Shown here in pieces: positions 27,102 to 35,693 of a DNA stretch of 64,000 nt. Every line of letters starts with the position of its first letter. Positions within the stretch are counted from its first letter, which is position 1. This DNA is from Viridilinea sp964592425 (GTDB taxonomy: Bacteria; Chloroflexota; Chloroflexia; Chloroflexales; Chloroflexaceae). The translations under genes and the position numbers were made by a program. The stretch lies in NCBI GenBank assembly GCA_964592425.1, contig CAZQCG010000009.1, forward strand, positions 62,001-126,000. Direction: 5' to 3'. The notes under the pieces are model-generated. The model saw nothing but the letters and a program-made list of their open reading frames with translations, was not told the DNA's origin and did no database searches.

Positions 27102-29786
27102 ATGCCTGATCTTGTTAGTTTTGATCGTAGCCTGCTGATCGAGCACTCGCCCGATATTTATTATCGGATCAGGCTTGTTCCTGACCGTGGCTTTGAGTAT
27201 GTGAGCCCGGCGGTGACCGCGATCACCGGCTACACCCCCGCTGATCATTACGCCGACCCCGATCTAGGCCTCAAGATCGTTCACCCCGATGACCGCGATT
27301 TTGTGCTGCGGGGTATCGATGGGGTGCTGGACGATCACCAGACGCTGCTGGTACGCTGGATCAGGCGCGATGGGGTCGTAATCTGGACCCAGCAGCGCAC
27401 TCGGATCGTGCGCAATGCTGCGGGGGGCGCCATCGCCATCGAAGGGGTGGCCCGCGACATCACGGCCCAGATCCAGGCCCAGACCTGCCTCGACCGCTAC
27501 CGTCTGCTGGCCGAGCATATGCGTGACGCGGCCCTCTTTGTGCGTCCCAACGATGGGCGTATTCTTGAGGTCAACACGGCTGTGGTCGATCTCTATGGCT
27601 ACAGCCGTGAGCAACTGCTCACGATGACCCTGGCCGACCTGCTGCCCCCCGATGGTCACCAACGGCTACGCCTGCATATGAGCGCCGCAAGCGCCGGGGC
27701 TGTGCTCTACGAGGCCGAATATAAGCGCGCTGACGGTAGCCTCTTCCCTGCTGAGGTGAGTGCGACCGCGACGGTGATCAATGGTGATCTGACCCAGTTG
27801 CACCTGGTACACAATATCAGCATGCGGCAGCGCACCAGCAGCGAGCGCGATCTGCTGCGCATCGCGCTTGAAGAGGCCGCCAATGCGGTAGTGATCACCA
27901 ATATCGACGGGCTGATTATCTGGGCCAACCCCGCCTTTACCGCCCTCACTGGCTATAGCTTGAGTGAAGTGCATGGGCGCAAGACGGCCGTGCTGCGCTC
28001 CGGCCATCACGACATTGGCTTCTACCAGCACCTCTGGGAGACCGTGCTCTCCGGCAAGGCCTGGCGCGGCGAACTGGTCAACCGGCGCAAAGACGCGAGC
28101 CTCTACATCGAAGAGATGACGATTACCCCGGTTATTCAGGGGGGCAAGATTACCCATTTCATCGCCATTAAACAGGAGGTCACCAAGCGGGTTGAGCAGG
28201 CCCGTGAGCGTGAGGCTCTGCTGAGCCTGGCCGAGGCCCTGCGCAGCTCCGGCAGTCGCGCCGAACTGCTGCCAACTCTGCTCGCCCGCAGTATTGACCT
28301 GGTGCGGGCCGATGCCGCTGCTCTGGCGATGCGCGACCCGGCCAGTGGCGATGCGATCTTCGAGCAGGGCATCGGCGGTTGGGAGGAGTTCGGCCATACG
28401 CGACTCCTGGCCGGGCGTGGTGTGACCGGGCGGGTGCTGCAAACCGGCGAGCTCTACCACAACAATGATGTCTTACACGACCCGGCCATCGCCCGGCCCG
28501 AGTTGTTTAACGGGATCCAGGCGGCGGTCTGTGCGCCGCTGCACAACGACGACAGGGTGATCGGTGCGCTCTGGATGGGGCGCAAGAGTGCCTTCAGCCC
28601 GGCTGATGCACGCATGGTGGGTGCGATTGCCGACCTGGCCGCTGGTGCAATTGCCCGCGCCATGCTCAGTGAGCAGACCGAACGCCGCCTGCAACGGCTG
28701 ACTTCCCTGCGGGCGATTGACCATGCCATTACCAATAACCTGGATGTGCGCGTCAGCCTGAATGTCCTGCTCGACCATTGTATACAGCAACTTGGGGTTG
28801 ATGCCGCTGCCGTGCTGACCCTCAATAGCCATAGCCTGACGCTGGAACATGCTGCCTCACGCGGCTTTCGGAGCACGGCGATCCTCAGTACGCACCTACG
28901 CATCGGTGAGGGCCTGGCGGGGCGGGCGGTACGCGAGCGGCGAACGATTGTGGTGGCGCATGTAAGCGAGGTGGCTGGCCAGATCGTGCGCCGCGAACTT
29001 GTCACTGTCGAAGGCTTTGTGAGCTATAGCGTCGTGCCGCTGATTGCCAAAGGCCAGGTACGTGGGGCGCTCGAAGTCTTCCGGCGCACCGCCTTCACCC
29101 CTGATCGCGAGTGGCTCGACTTCCTCGAGACCCTGGCTGGCCAGGCCGCTGTGGCGATCGACAATGCCGAACTTTTCCAGCATATGCAACGGGCCAGCCT
29201 CGATATGGCCCTTGCCTACGATACCACCCTCGAGGGCTGGTCGCGGGCACTCGAACTACGCGATAAAGAGACCGAGGGCCACTCACAACGGGTCACCAGC
29301 CTGACCCTGCGCCTGGCGCGGGCGATGGGGCTCAGTGACAAAGAGTTGGTACATATCCGCCGCGGCGCCCTGCTCCACGACATCGGCAAGATGGGCATCC
29401 CCGACGCCATTCTGCTCAAGCCAGGGTCGCTCACCGAGGCTGAACGCGAGGTGATCAAGCTGCATCCCGGCTATGCCTACGATCTGTTGCGCCCGATCGC
29501 CTTCCTGCGTCCGGCCCTCGATATCCCCTACTGCCATCACGAAAAGTGGGACGGCAGCGGCTACCCCCAGGGCCTGCGCGGTGCCGCGATCCCGCTTGCC
29601 GCCCGCATCTTCGCCATCGTTGATGTCTTCGACGCCGCCACCTCCGACCGCCCTTACCAGAAGGCATGCTCACGCGACCAAGCCCGTGCCATGCTGATCG
29701 AAGAGTCCGGCCATCACTTTGATCCGCAGGTCGTCACGGCTTTTTTACGCCTGCTTGATGAAGATGAACAGGCTCAGGGCGGTTGA
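27102..29786 (+). CDS. PAS-PAS-PAS-GAF-GAF-HD-GYP cyclic-di-GMP phosphodiesterase
   Basis: Three PAS domains (about residues 12-130, 133-250 and 255-375) and two GAF domains (about 385-535 and 545-705) precede an HD-GYP output domain (about 715-890). The output domain carries HDIGK and HHEKWDGSGYP, the full metal and signature residues. It should hydrolyse c-di-GMP in response to signals sensed by the N-terminal part. No membrane segment is seen, so it is a soluble sensor. ATG 27102 is preferred over the in-frame TTG at 27096; neither has a clear ribosome site. The stop codon overlaps the -35 of the next promoter. Confidence 0.9.
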   Translation: MPDLVSFDRSLLIEHSPDIYYRIRLVPDRGFEYVSPAVTAITGYTPADHYADPDLGLKIVHPDDRDFVLRGIDGVLDDHQTLLVRWIRRDGVVIWTQQRTRIVRNAAGGAIAIEGVARDITAQIQAQTCLDRYRLLAEHMRDAALFVRPNDGRILEVNTAVVDLYGYSREQLLTMTLADLLPPDGHQRLRLHMSAASAGAVLYEAEYKRADGSLFPAEVSATATVINGDLTQLHLVHNISMRQRTSSERDLLRIALEEAANAVVITNIDGLIIWANPAFTALTGYSLSEVHGRKTAVLRSGHHDIGFYQHLWETVLSGKAWRGELVNRRKDASLYIEEMTITPVIQGGKITHFIAIKQEVTKRVEQAREREALLSLAEALRSSGSRAELLPTLLARSIDLVRADAAALAMRDPASGDAIFEQGIGGWEEFGHTRLLAGRGVTGRVLQTGELYHNNDVLHDPAIARPELFNGIQAAVCAPLHNDDRVIGALWMGRKSAFSPADARMVGAIADLAAGAIARAMLSEQTERRLQRLTSLRAIDHAITNNLDVRVSLNVLLDHCIQQLGVDAAAVLTLNSHSLTLEHAASRGFRSTAILSTHLRIGEGLAGRAVRERRTIVVAHVSEVAGQIVRRELVTVEGFVSYSVVPLIAKGQVRGALEVFRRTAFTPDREWLDFLETLAGQAAVAIDNAELFQHMQRASLDMALAYDTTLEGWSRALELRDKETEGHSQRVTSLTLRLARAMGLSDKELVHIRRGALLHDIGKMGIPDAILLKPGSLTEAEREVIKLHPGYAYDLLRPIAFLRPALDIPYCHHEKWDGSGYPQGLRGAAIPLAARIFAIVDVFDAATSDRPYQKACSRDQARAMLIEESGHHFDPQVVTAFLRLLDEDEQAQGG

Positions 29787-29812
29787 CACTCCGCTAAGAA
29801 GCGTGCTATACT
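29783..29812 (+). promoter_or_regulatory. Promoter of the trpB T-box leader
   Basis: A perfect TTGACA (29783-29788) and TATACT (29807-29812) are spaced by 18 bases, with an extended -10 (GTGCTATACT). The -35 overlaps the stop codon of the HD-GYP gene. Confidence 0.85.
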
Positions 29813-29818
29813 CGCGCC

Positions 29819-30140
29819 AAATCTAATCCTAAAGGCAATGATCAGGAAGAGTACACGGTGTACGGCGGCCCAGCGAGTCGGCAGATGGTGTGAGGCCGGC
29901 GCGCACGACACGGTGGAATGGACCTGGGAGCTGCGGACCGAGCCGTATGGTGCTATAACTAGCCGCCAGCGGGGTAGTCGCCGCCGGAAACGCCACCGTT
30001 ATCATGGCGCCGGGCTTCGCCTTACGAGCATCGCTCGCTCTGGCCGCGCCCGCTGAGATTGTAGCATCTTGATGCTGCAAACGAGAGTGGCACCGCGTTT
30101 ATTCGCCTCTCGATCCATAACCTGGATCGGGAGTTTTTTT
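29819..30140 (+). promoter_or_regulatory. Tryptophan T-box riboswitch
   Basis: The leader starts with an AATGATCAGGAAGAGTA-type stem I 5' strand (from about 29837) and the apical GCGAGTCGGCAGATGGTGTG segment. The specifier loop GAATGGACC contains the Trp codon TGG at 29919-29921. The T-box core GAGAGTGGCACCGCG is at 30083-30097; its bulge TGGC (30088-30091) matches the NCCA end of a tRNA with discriminator G, as in tRNA-Trp. The antiterminator pairs CGAGAG (30082-30087) with CTCTCG (30107-30112). The competing terminator pairs CTCTCGATCC (30107-30116) with GGATCGGGAG (30124-30133), followed by seven T. Uncharged tRNA-Trp should allow read-through into trpB. Confidence 0.93.
30107..30140 (+). 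terminator. Regulated intrinsic terminator of the T-box
   Basis: A 10-bp stem with one G-U pair and a 7-base loop is followed by TTTTTTT. Its 5' arm is shared with the antiterminator, so only one structure can form. Confidence 0.92.
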
Positions 30141-30198
30141 CGTTTGAGGCGAGGTTCGTAGGCGCTTGAGCGCCTGATTAGCCCAGGAGAAGCCACCG

Positions 30199-31557
30199 AT
30201 GGAACAGATCAAGTACGTCCTGAACGAGCGTGACATGCCCACCAGTTGGTACAACATCGCCGCCGACCTGCCCACCCCGCTGCCGACGGTGCTTCACCCT
30301 GGCACCGGGCAGCCCATCGGCCCCGCCGACCTGGCCCCCCTCTTCCCGATGGGCCTGATCTTGCAAGAGGTCAGTACCGAGCGCACTATCGAGATCCCCG
30401 AAGAGGTGCAGGCGATCTATTACCAGTGGCGCCCGACCCCACTCTACCGCGCCCGACGCCTCGAACGGGCGCTCGATACGCCAGCCAAGATCTACTACAA
30501 GTATGAGGGCGTGAGCCCCGCTGGCAGTCATAAGCCGAATACGGCCGTGGCCCAGGCTTACTACAATAAGCAGGAGGGCGTCAAGCGCCTGGTGACCGAG
30601 ACCGGCGCAGGACAGTGGGGCTCCTCCCTCGCTTTTGCCGGGGCGCTCTTCGGGCTTGAAGTGCTGGTCTATATGGTCAAGGTCAGTTATCACCAGAAAC
30701 CCTATCGCCGGGCGTTGATGGAGACCTACGGGGCCCGGGTGGTGGCTAGCCCCAGTGAGGAGACCGCCTGCGGGCGGGCCATCCTGGCCGAACATCCCGA
30801 CAGCACCGGCAGTCTGGGCATCGCGATCAGCGAAGCGGTTGAGGTGGCAGTGCAGCGTGAGGATACCAAATATGCCCTGGGCAGTGTGCTCAACCATGTC
30901 TTGCTGCACCAGACGGTGATCGGCCAGGAGGCCATGGCCCAGCTTGAACAGGCTGGTGATTACCCCGACATCATCGTTGGCTGCACTGGTGGCGGCAGCA
31001 ACTTCGCCGGGATTGCCTTCCCCTTCGTGGGGGCCAAGCTGCGTGGTGAGCGTGATGTACGGGTGGTAGCTGTCGAGCCGGCGGCCTGCCCGAGTATGAC
31101 CCGCGGCAAGTATGCCTATGACTTCGGCGACAGCGCCGGGATGACCCCCATGGTCAAGATGCATACCCTGGGCCACACTTTTGTGCCTTCGGGCTTCCAT
31201 GCCGGTGGCCTGCGCTACCACGGTATGGCCCCCATGGTCAGCCACCTGCTCGAACTGGGCCAGATCGAGGCCACCAATGTGCAGCAACTCGAGACCTTCG
31301 CCGCCGGGCTTACCTTCGCCCGCGCCGAGGGCATCCTGCCTGCCCCCGAAGCCAACCATGCTGTCGCCGGGGCAATCAACGAGGCCCTGCGCTGCAAAGA
31401 GGCCGGCGAGAGCAAGACCATCCTCTTCAACCTCTGCGGCCACGGCCACTTCGATATGGTCGCTTACACCGACTATATGACCGGCAAGCTGCACGACTTC
31501 GAATACTCCCCCGAGGAGGTGGCCATGGCCCTGGCTGGCCTGCCCAGTGTGGGCTAG
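30199..31557 (+). CDS. trpB: Tryptophan synthase beta chain, TrpB2 type
   Basis: This PLP enzyme makes tryptophan from indole and serine. The length (452 aa), the long N-terminal extension before QWRPTPLYRARRLE, the PLP lysine 112 in GSHKPNTA and the phosphate-binding GCTGGGSNF indicate the TrpB2 branch, longer than the usual 390-410 aa TrpB1. No trpA is adjacent, as is common for TrpB2. The T-box leader directly upstream supports control by tryptophan charging. GGAG is located ahead of the ATG. It may act as a stand-alone indole-salvage enzyme. Confidence 0.93.
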   Translation: MEQIKYVLNERDMPTSWYNIAADLPTPLPTVLHPGTGQPIGPADLAPLFPMGLILQEVSTERTIEIPEEVQAIYYQWRPTPLYRARRLERALDTPAKIYYKYEGVSPAGSHKPNTAVAQAYYNKQEGVKRLVTETGAGQWGSSLAFAGALFGLEVLVYMVKVSYHQKPYRRALMETYGARVVASPSEETACGRAILAEHPDSTGSLGIAISEAVEVAVQREDTKYALGSVLNHVLLHQTVIGQEAMAQLEQAGDYPDIIVGCTGGGSNFAGIAFPFVGAKLRGERDVRVVAVEPAACPSMTRGKYAYDFGDSAGMTPMVKMHTLGHTFVPSGFHAGGLRYHGMAPMVSHLLELGQIEATNVQQLETFAAGLTFARAEGILPAPEANHAVAGAINEALRCKEAGESKTILFNLCGHGHFDMVAYTDYMTGKLHDFEYSPEEVAMALAGLPSVG

Positions 31558-31578
31558 GTTTACCGCCAGGACCAATGT

Positions 31579-33534
31579 CTAGCGATAGATCAGCTGCACA
31601 TTTACAATTGGTCCCGCTGCGTCCACCAGGACGTAGCGGCTTGTTCCAAGCACGTCAAGGCGCGGCGGCAGGGGCTGGCCATTGAGCGTGACGGCGCGCA
31701 CTTCGCTGGCCGCCGGGGGCAGGAGCAGGCGTAGCTGGAACGTCGTGCCGCTGCCGGTCGCCTCAAGATCCAGGCGGCCCTCGCCGCCGCTCCTGGGCGG
31801 CGGCGTGTGGCTCCAGCTGTAGGCGACGTAGCCGTCTGAGGCGGCATAGCGCGCTACGGCATAGGCCTGGTTGAGTTTGTCACGCGGGGCGGCCAGCCAG
31901 CGTGGACTGATCGTCACCGCACTATAGTTCAGCCCGTCGTCGCTGAGGCCCGCCGCGCCCTCAATCAGCGCACCCAGCATAGCGCTGGAGCCCCAGCCGT
32001 CGGTGGGCAGGAACTCGTTAGCGGTCGCAATGCCGCCGGTTGGGTAGTACCAGAGGTAGGTTGCCCCAGTACGGCGGATCATTTCGTCGTAGCGGTAGAG
32101 GATGTCGAAGCCATAGCTCTCATAGCCGTAGCGAAAGGCTCCCCGGGCCAGTTCGCCACCGACCAGCGGCATCACCCCACCATTGACATACTCGCCGGGG
32201 CGCTCGCCCAGGCGTCCATCAAGCCCAAAAGCACCGGGAGGGAAGGGCGGGTCGATGCTGTACCACTCGGCAAAGGCGATCCGGCGCGGGTCATTCAGAC
32301 GACGCTGGTATTCAGCCAGAATGGCCCGCCCTTGCTCCAGGCTTAGCACGCCGCGGTTGAGCGCGATTGCATTCGAGAGGCTCAGTTGGTTAGCCTCGTC
32401 AACCCCGGGCACATCAAACGGAATGAGTTTGACATGGTGGGTATAGAAGCGCCCATTCCAACTCAGGCGGTTCAGCCGTACCATGATATCGTTGGCCAGG
32501 CTGCGCCGCTGGGCGGCCAGATCTGTCTGACCGGCGGCCTCTTCCATCGAGGCCAGGGAGCGCAGGGCCTGGGCCATGCCGGTGTTATCGCCATGGAAGA
32601 TGCCCCACCTGGTCTGGGCGTCGATCCAGTGGCGCGGGGCCGGCTTGCCGGTGTGCGGATCGGTGGTGGTCGGCCCGTACTCGAAGTCCCAGGTGTCGAT
32701 CGTGAAGGGGCGTCTGACCAGGCCCAGACTCGCTTCCCAGCGCAGGGGCGAGGTGAGTGTATAGTTGATCGCCTTCTGTACCGAGGGCAGCATCCGTAAC
32801 ATCCAGGCCGTATCGGCGGTTGTCTGCCAGGTCTCATAGATCAGTTGGGCATAGAGATATTCGACATCGGCCTCAACGGGGGTGCGCAGGGCAGGGATCT
32901 GCCAGTCCGGGCGAGCCAGGAAATCAGGCAGACTGCCATCTTCAAGCTGAGCGCGCTGGCTGGCCTCGGGCAGGCTGCGCAGATCGGTCTCGAAATAGCG
33001 GAAGGCCCGGTTCTGGTAATAATGGTCGCGCAACCAGAGCAGCGGGCTATCGGGCGAGCGGTAACCGACCACCGGCTGGCCATCAAGGCTGTAGCTCAGG
33101 CGTTTAGCCCGCATAAAGCTGCGCACCTGCTCGTAGAGCTGATCGAAGGCGGGCAGTCCGGTGCGGATCGTCGTCTGCGCCTCGAGTCGGTAGAGCGCCC
33201 CGGTAGCTACCTGTTGCCCATCAGCAAGAAAGAGTGCAGCCCAGTGTTCGCCAGGTGCGCCACGCGGCGTCACCGTCACCGCACCAAAGCCGCCGCTCAG
33301 TTCAAGCGGAAAGCTGCCAGCGAGGCGACCAGCCCCGTCGAAGACAAGTAAGGTCGCCGGGCCGCTATAAGCGGTACTATGGACATTGATCAGCACTGGC
33401 AGCAGTGGTGCCGCCACCGGGCTAACACTACTAAACGAAGATCCGCCCTGGGCCTGGGCCGGAACGGTGGATATCGAGAGGCCCAGACAAAGTAGCAGAA
33501 CGAGCCTGATCAGCGTAACATACGGGCGCAACAC
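31579..33534 (-). CDS. Secreted six-hairpin glycosidase-like protein
   Basis: The signal peptide (residues 1-29, ending AQA) is followed by an N-terminal beta region and then a long helical (alpha/alpha)6-type region with LLWLRDHYYQNRAF, DTWDFEYGPTT, WNGRFYTHH and EYVNGGVMPLV. This resembles GH78/GH15/GH116-like glycosidases. A C-terminal beta domain ends near VNVQLIYR. The family could not be fixed; candidates include rhamnosidase-like or amylo-glucosidase-like enzymes. The GTG start at 33534 has GGAAAGGAG just upstream. It does not carry the LPLVRR tail. Confidence 0.65.
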   Translation of the reverse strand: MLRPYVTLIRLVLLLCLGLSISTVPAQAQGGSSFSSVSPVAAPLLPVLINVHSTAYSGPATLLVFDGAGRLAGSFPLELSGGFGAVTVTPRGAPGEHWAALFLADGQQVATGALYRLEAQTTIRTGLPAFDQLYEQVRSFMRAKRLSYSLDGQPVVGYRSPDSPLLWLRDHYYQNRAFRYFETDLRSLPEASQRAQLEDGSLPDFLARPDWQIPALRTPVEADVEYLYAQLIYETWQTTADTAWMLRMLPSVQKAINYTLTSPLRWEASLGLVRRPFTIDTWDFEYGPTTTDPHTGKPAPRHWIDAQTRWGIFHGDNTGMAQALRSLASMEEAAGQTDLAAQRRSLANDIMVRLNRLSWNGRFYTHHVKLIPFDVPGVDEANQLSLSNAIALNRGVLSLEQGRAILAEYQRRLNDPRRIAFAEWYSIDPPFPPGAFGLDGRLGERPGEYVNGGVMPLVGGELARGAFRYGYESYGFDILYRYDEMIRRTGATYLWYYPTGGIATANEFLPTDGWGSSAMLGALIEGAAGLSDDGLNYSAVTISPRWLAAPRDKLNQAYAVARYAASDGYVAYSWSHTPPPRSGGEGRLDLEATGSGTTFQLRLLLPPAASEVRAVTLNGQPLPPRLDVLGTSRYVLVDAAGPIVNVQLIYR

Positions 33535-33745
33535 AAGCGCTCCTTTCCGGGGTGAGCCGGGTCTTCCACAGCCAGGCCACTGGCCCTATTGTACGGCAAG
33601 CCTTCATAGAACCACAATAGTACACCGTCCGCACAAACATGACGGAGTAGACAAGTTTCCAGCCTAGTTTACCGTTTGACGTTGCACGCCGCGTGATGAA
33701 GATAGCCCTGCGTAGATAAAGTATAGACAACCGAGGAATGACTAT

Positions 33746-34588
33746 ATGTCTGGTGATCCACAAACGAATATAGCTGATGACCCAGCCGCCGCATTGGCCG
33801 ATCTGCGTGAGCGTTATGCCATGCTGATCAGTTCCGCCGGCCTGATGATCTACGAACATGAGCTGGCCAGTGGTCTTATGCACTGGAGTGGCGAGATCCA
33901 GTGGGTCTGTGGGCTGAGTGCGGCCGAACTGGACGGTGGGGTAGCCCAATGGGCCGAGCGCATCCACCCCGAAGATCGCCAGCAGACTCTGGAGGCCCTG
34001 GGGGTGGCCGAAAGCCAACGTGGATCTTACGACACCGAGTACCGTTTTCTGCATAAAGATGGCGACTATGTCTGGGTGATCGACCGGGGCTACTTTGTAA
34101 ACGGCCCCGACGGCACGGCTATCCGCCTGATTGGCATGATCCAGAACATCAACGCGCTCAAAACAGCCGAGACCGAACGGCTGTATATGCAGTCCGAGGT
34201 GATCGCCGCCCAGGCCCGCACGCTGCGTGAATTGAGTACCCCACTCATCCCGCTCAATGAGAGCACGGTGGTGTTGCCACTGATCGGCACCATCGACTCG
34301 TGGCGCGCCCGCCAGGTGATGGAGGCCCTGCTTGAGGGTGTGGCTGGGCGCAATGCCAGTGTGGCGATCATTGACATCACCGGGGTGGCCGTCGTTGATA
34401 CCCAGGTTGCCAATACGCTCATCCAGGCTGCGCGGGCCGTGCGCCTGCTTGGCGCACGGGTCATCCTCACCGGCATGCGCCCTGAGGTAGCCCAGACCCT
34501 GGTTGGACTCGGCATTGACCTGAGCATGATCGATACCCGCGCCAGCCTGCAAGACGGCATTGCCGCCGCATTGCGGGTTGCGACCTGA
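33746..34588 (+). CDS. PAS-STAS protein (RsbR-like)
   Basis: A PAS domain (about residues 25-145, ending GMIQNINALKTAE) is joined by a helical linker to an RsbR-type STAS domain (about 165-275). The STAS domain starts LSTPLIPLNESTVVLPLIG and contains IIDITGVAVVDTQVA, with Thr at the phosphorylatable site. Such proteins sense a ligand and modulate stressosome or anti-sigma partner switching. No kinase or phosphatase partner is adjacent. It is 78 bases upstream of trpS. Confidence 0.85.
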   Translation: MSGDPQTNIADDPAAALADLRERYAMLISSAGLMIYEHELASGLMHWSGEIQWVCGLSAAELDGGVAQWAERIHPEDRQQTLEALGVAESQRGSYDTEYRFLHKDGDYVWVIDRGYFVNGPDGTAIRLIGMIQNINALKTAETERLYMQSEVIAAQARTLRELSTPLIPLNESTVVLPLIGTIDSWRARQVMEALLEGVAGRNASVAIIDITGVAVVDTQVANTLIQAARAVRLLGARVILTGMRPEVAQTLVGLGIDLSMIDTRASLQDGIAAALRVAT

Positions 34589-34666
34589 CCGGCCTGGCCG
34601 CCTCGCAGCGGGGAGCGAGTATATCCTATCGATTACACATCAGCCTCAACAGAGAAAGAGCATCCC

Positions 34667-35680
34667 ATGACCCCAAAACCACGCATTCTCACCGGCGACC
34701 GCCCGACCGGCAAGCTGCATCTTGGCCACTATGTGGGCTCGTTGCAGAACCGGGTGGCGCTCCAGGAGCGCTATGAGTGCTTCTTCATTATTGCCGACCT
34801 GCATGTGCTGACGACGCGCCCCACCCGCGATGATATTGCCCAGATTCCCCAGAATATCCGCGACCTGGTGCTCGATCACCTGGCTGTCGGGATTGACCCT
34901 GAACAGGTGACCTTCTATGTGCAGTCGGCGGTGAGCGAGATCTATCAGATCAACCTGATCTTTGAGATGCTGGTAACGGTGCCGCGCCTCGCGCGCCTGC
35001 CAAGCATTAAAGAGATGGCGCGCAATGCGAATATCGATGATGAGCAACTGCCCTTCGGGCTGCTGGGTTACCCGGTGTTGCAGGCCGCTGATATCCTGAT
35101 GCCACGGGCCAACCTGGTGCCGGTCGGCAAGGATAACGAGGCCCATGTCGAGATTACACGCGAGATCGCCCGCCGTTTTAACTTTCTCTATGGCGAGGTC
35201 TTTCCTGAACCCGAGGCCCTGGTGCCGGAGGTGGGCACACTGCCCGGCATTGATGGCCAGGGCAAGATGAGCAAGAGCGCCGGCAATGCGATCTTCCTCT
35301 CCGATGATCCGCAGACGGTGGCCCAGAAGGTGCGCGCGATGTACACAGACCCTGCTCGCGTTCGCGCCGATATTCCCGGTACGGTCGAAGGCAATCCGGT
35401 CTTCGCCTATCACGACGCCTTTAATCCTAACCTGGCTGAGGTTGACGATCTGAAGGAGCGCTACCGCAGCGGTCGCGTCGGTGATGTGGAGGTCAAACGC
35501 AAGCTGCTCGCCGCCCTTGAAGCCTTCCTTGCGCCGATCCGCGAGCGCCGCGCACACTTCGCCGCTAACCCTCAGTTGGTTGACGAGATCATCGCTGCGG
35601 GTAATGCCCGTACCCGCGCCGTCGCCCGCGAGACGGTCGAGTTGATGGAAGCGGCCATGGGCCTGGGCTACTTCCGCTGA
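34667..35680 (+). CDS. trpS: Tryptophanyl-tRNA synthetase
   Basis: The class I synthetase charges tRNA-Trp. The HIGH-type motif is HLGH at residues 18-21, and KMSKS appears in GQGKMSKSAGN. The tryptophan-site segment GDRPTGKLHLG matches bacterial TrpS, and the length (337 aa) is normal. No T-box lies in the 78 bases upstream, unlike trpB. It is followed after 13 bases by trpE. Confidence 0.96.
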   Translation: MTPKPRILTGDRPTGKLHLGHYVGSLQNRVALQERYECFFIIADLHVLTTRPTRDDIAQIPQNIRDLVLDHLAVGIDPEQVTFYVQSAVSEIYQINLIFEMLVTVPRLARLPSIKEMARNANIDDEQLPFGLLGYPVLQAADILMPRANLVPVGKDNEAHVEITREIARRFNFLYGEVFPEPEALVPEVGTLPGIDGQGKMSKSAGNAIFLSDDPQTVAQKVRAMYTDPARVRADIPGTVEGNPVFAYHDAFNPNLAEVDDLKERYRSGRVGDVEVKRKLLAALEAFLAPIRERRAHFAANPQLVDEIIAAGNARTRAVARETVELMEAAMGLGYFR

Positions 35681-35693
35681 AACAAGGTTTGTT

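Noticed and set aside
30178..31575. 465-codon minus-strand open frame opposite trpB
   Set aside because: The plus strand encodes an unmistakable TrpB2; the minus frame has no recognisable domain.
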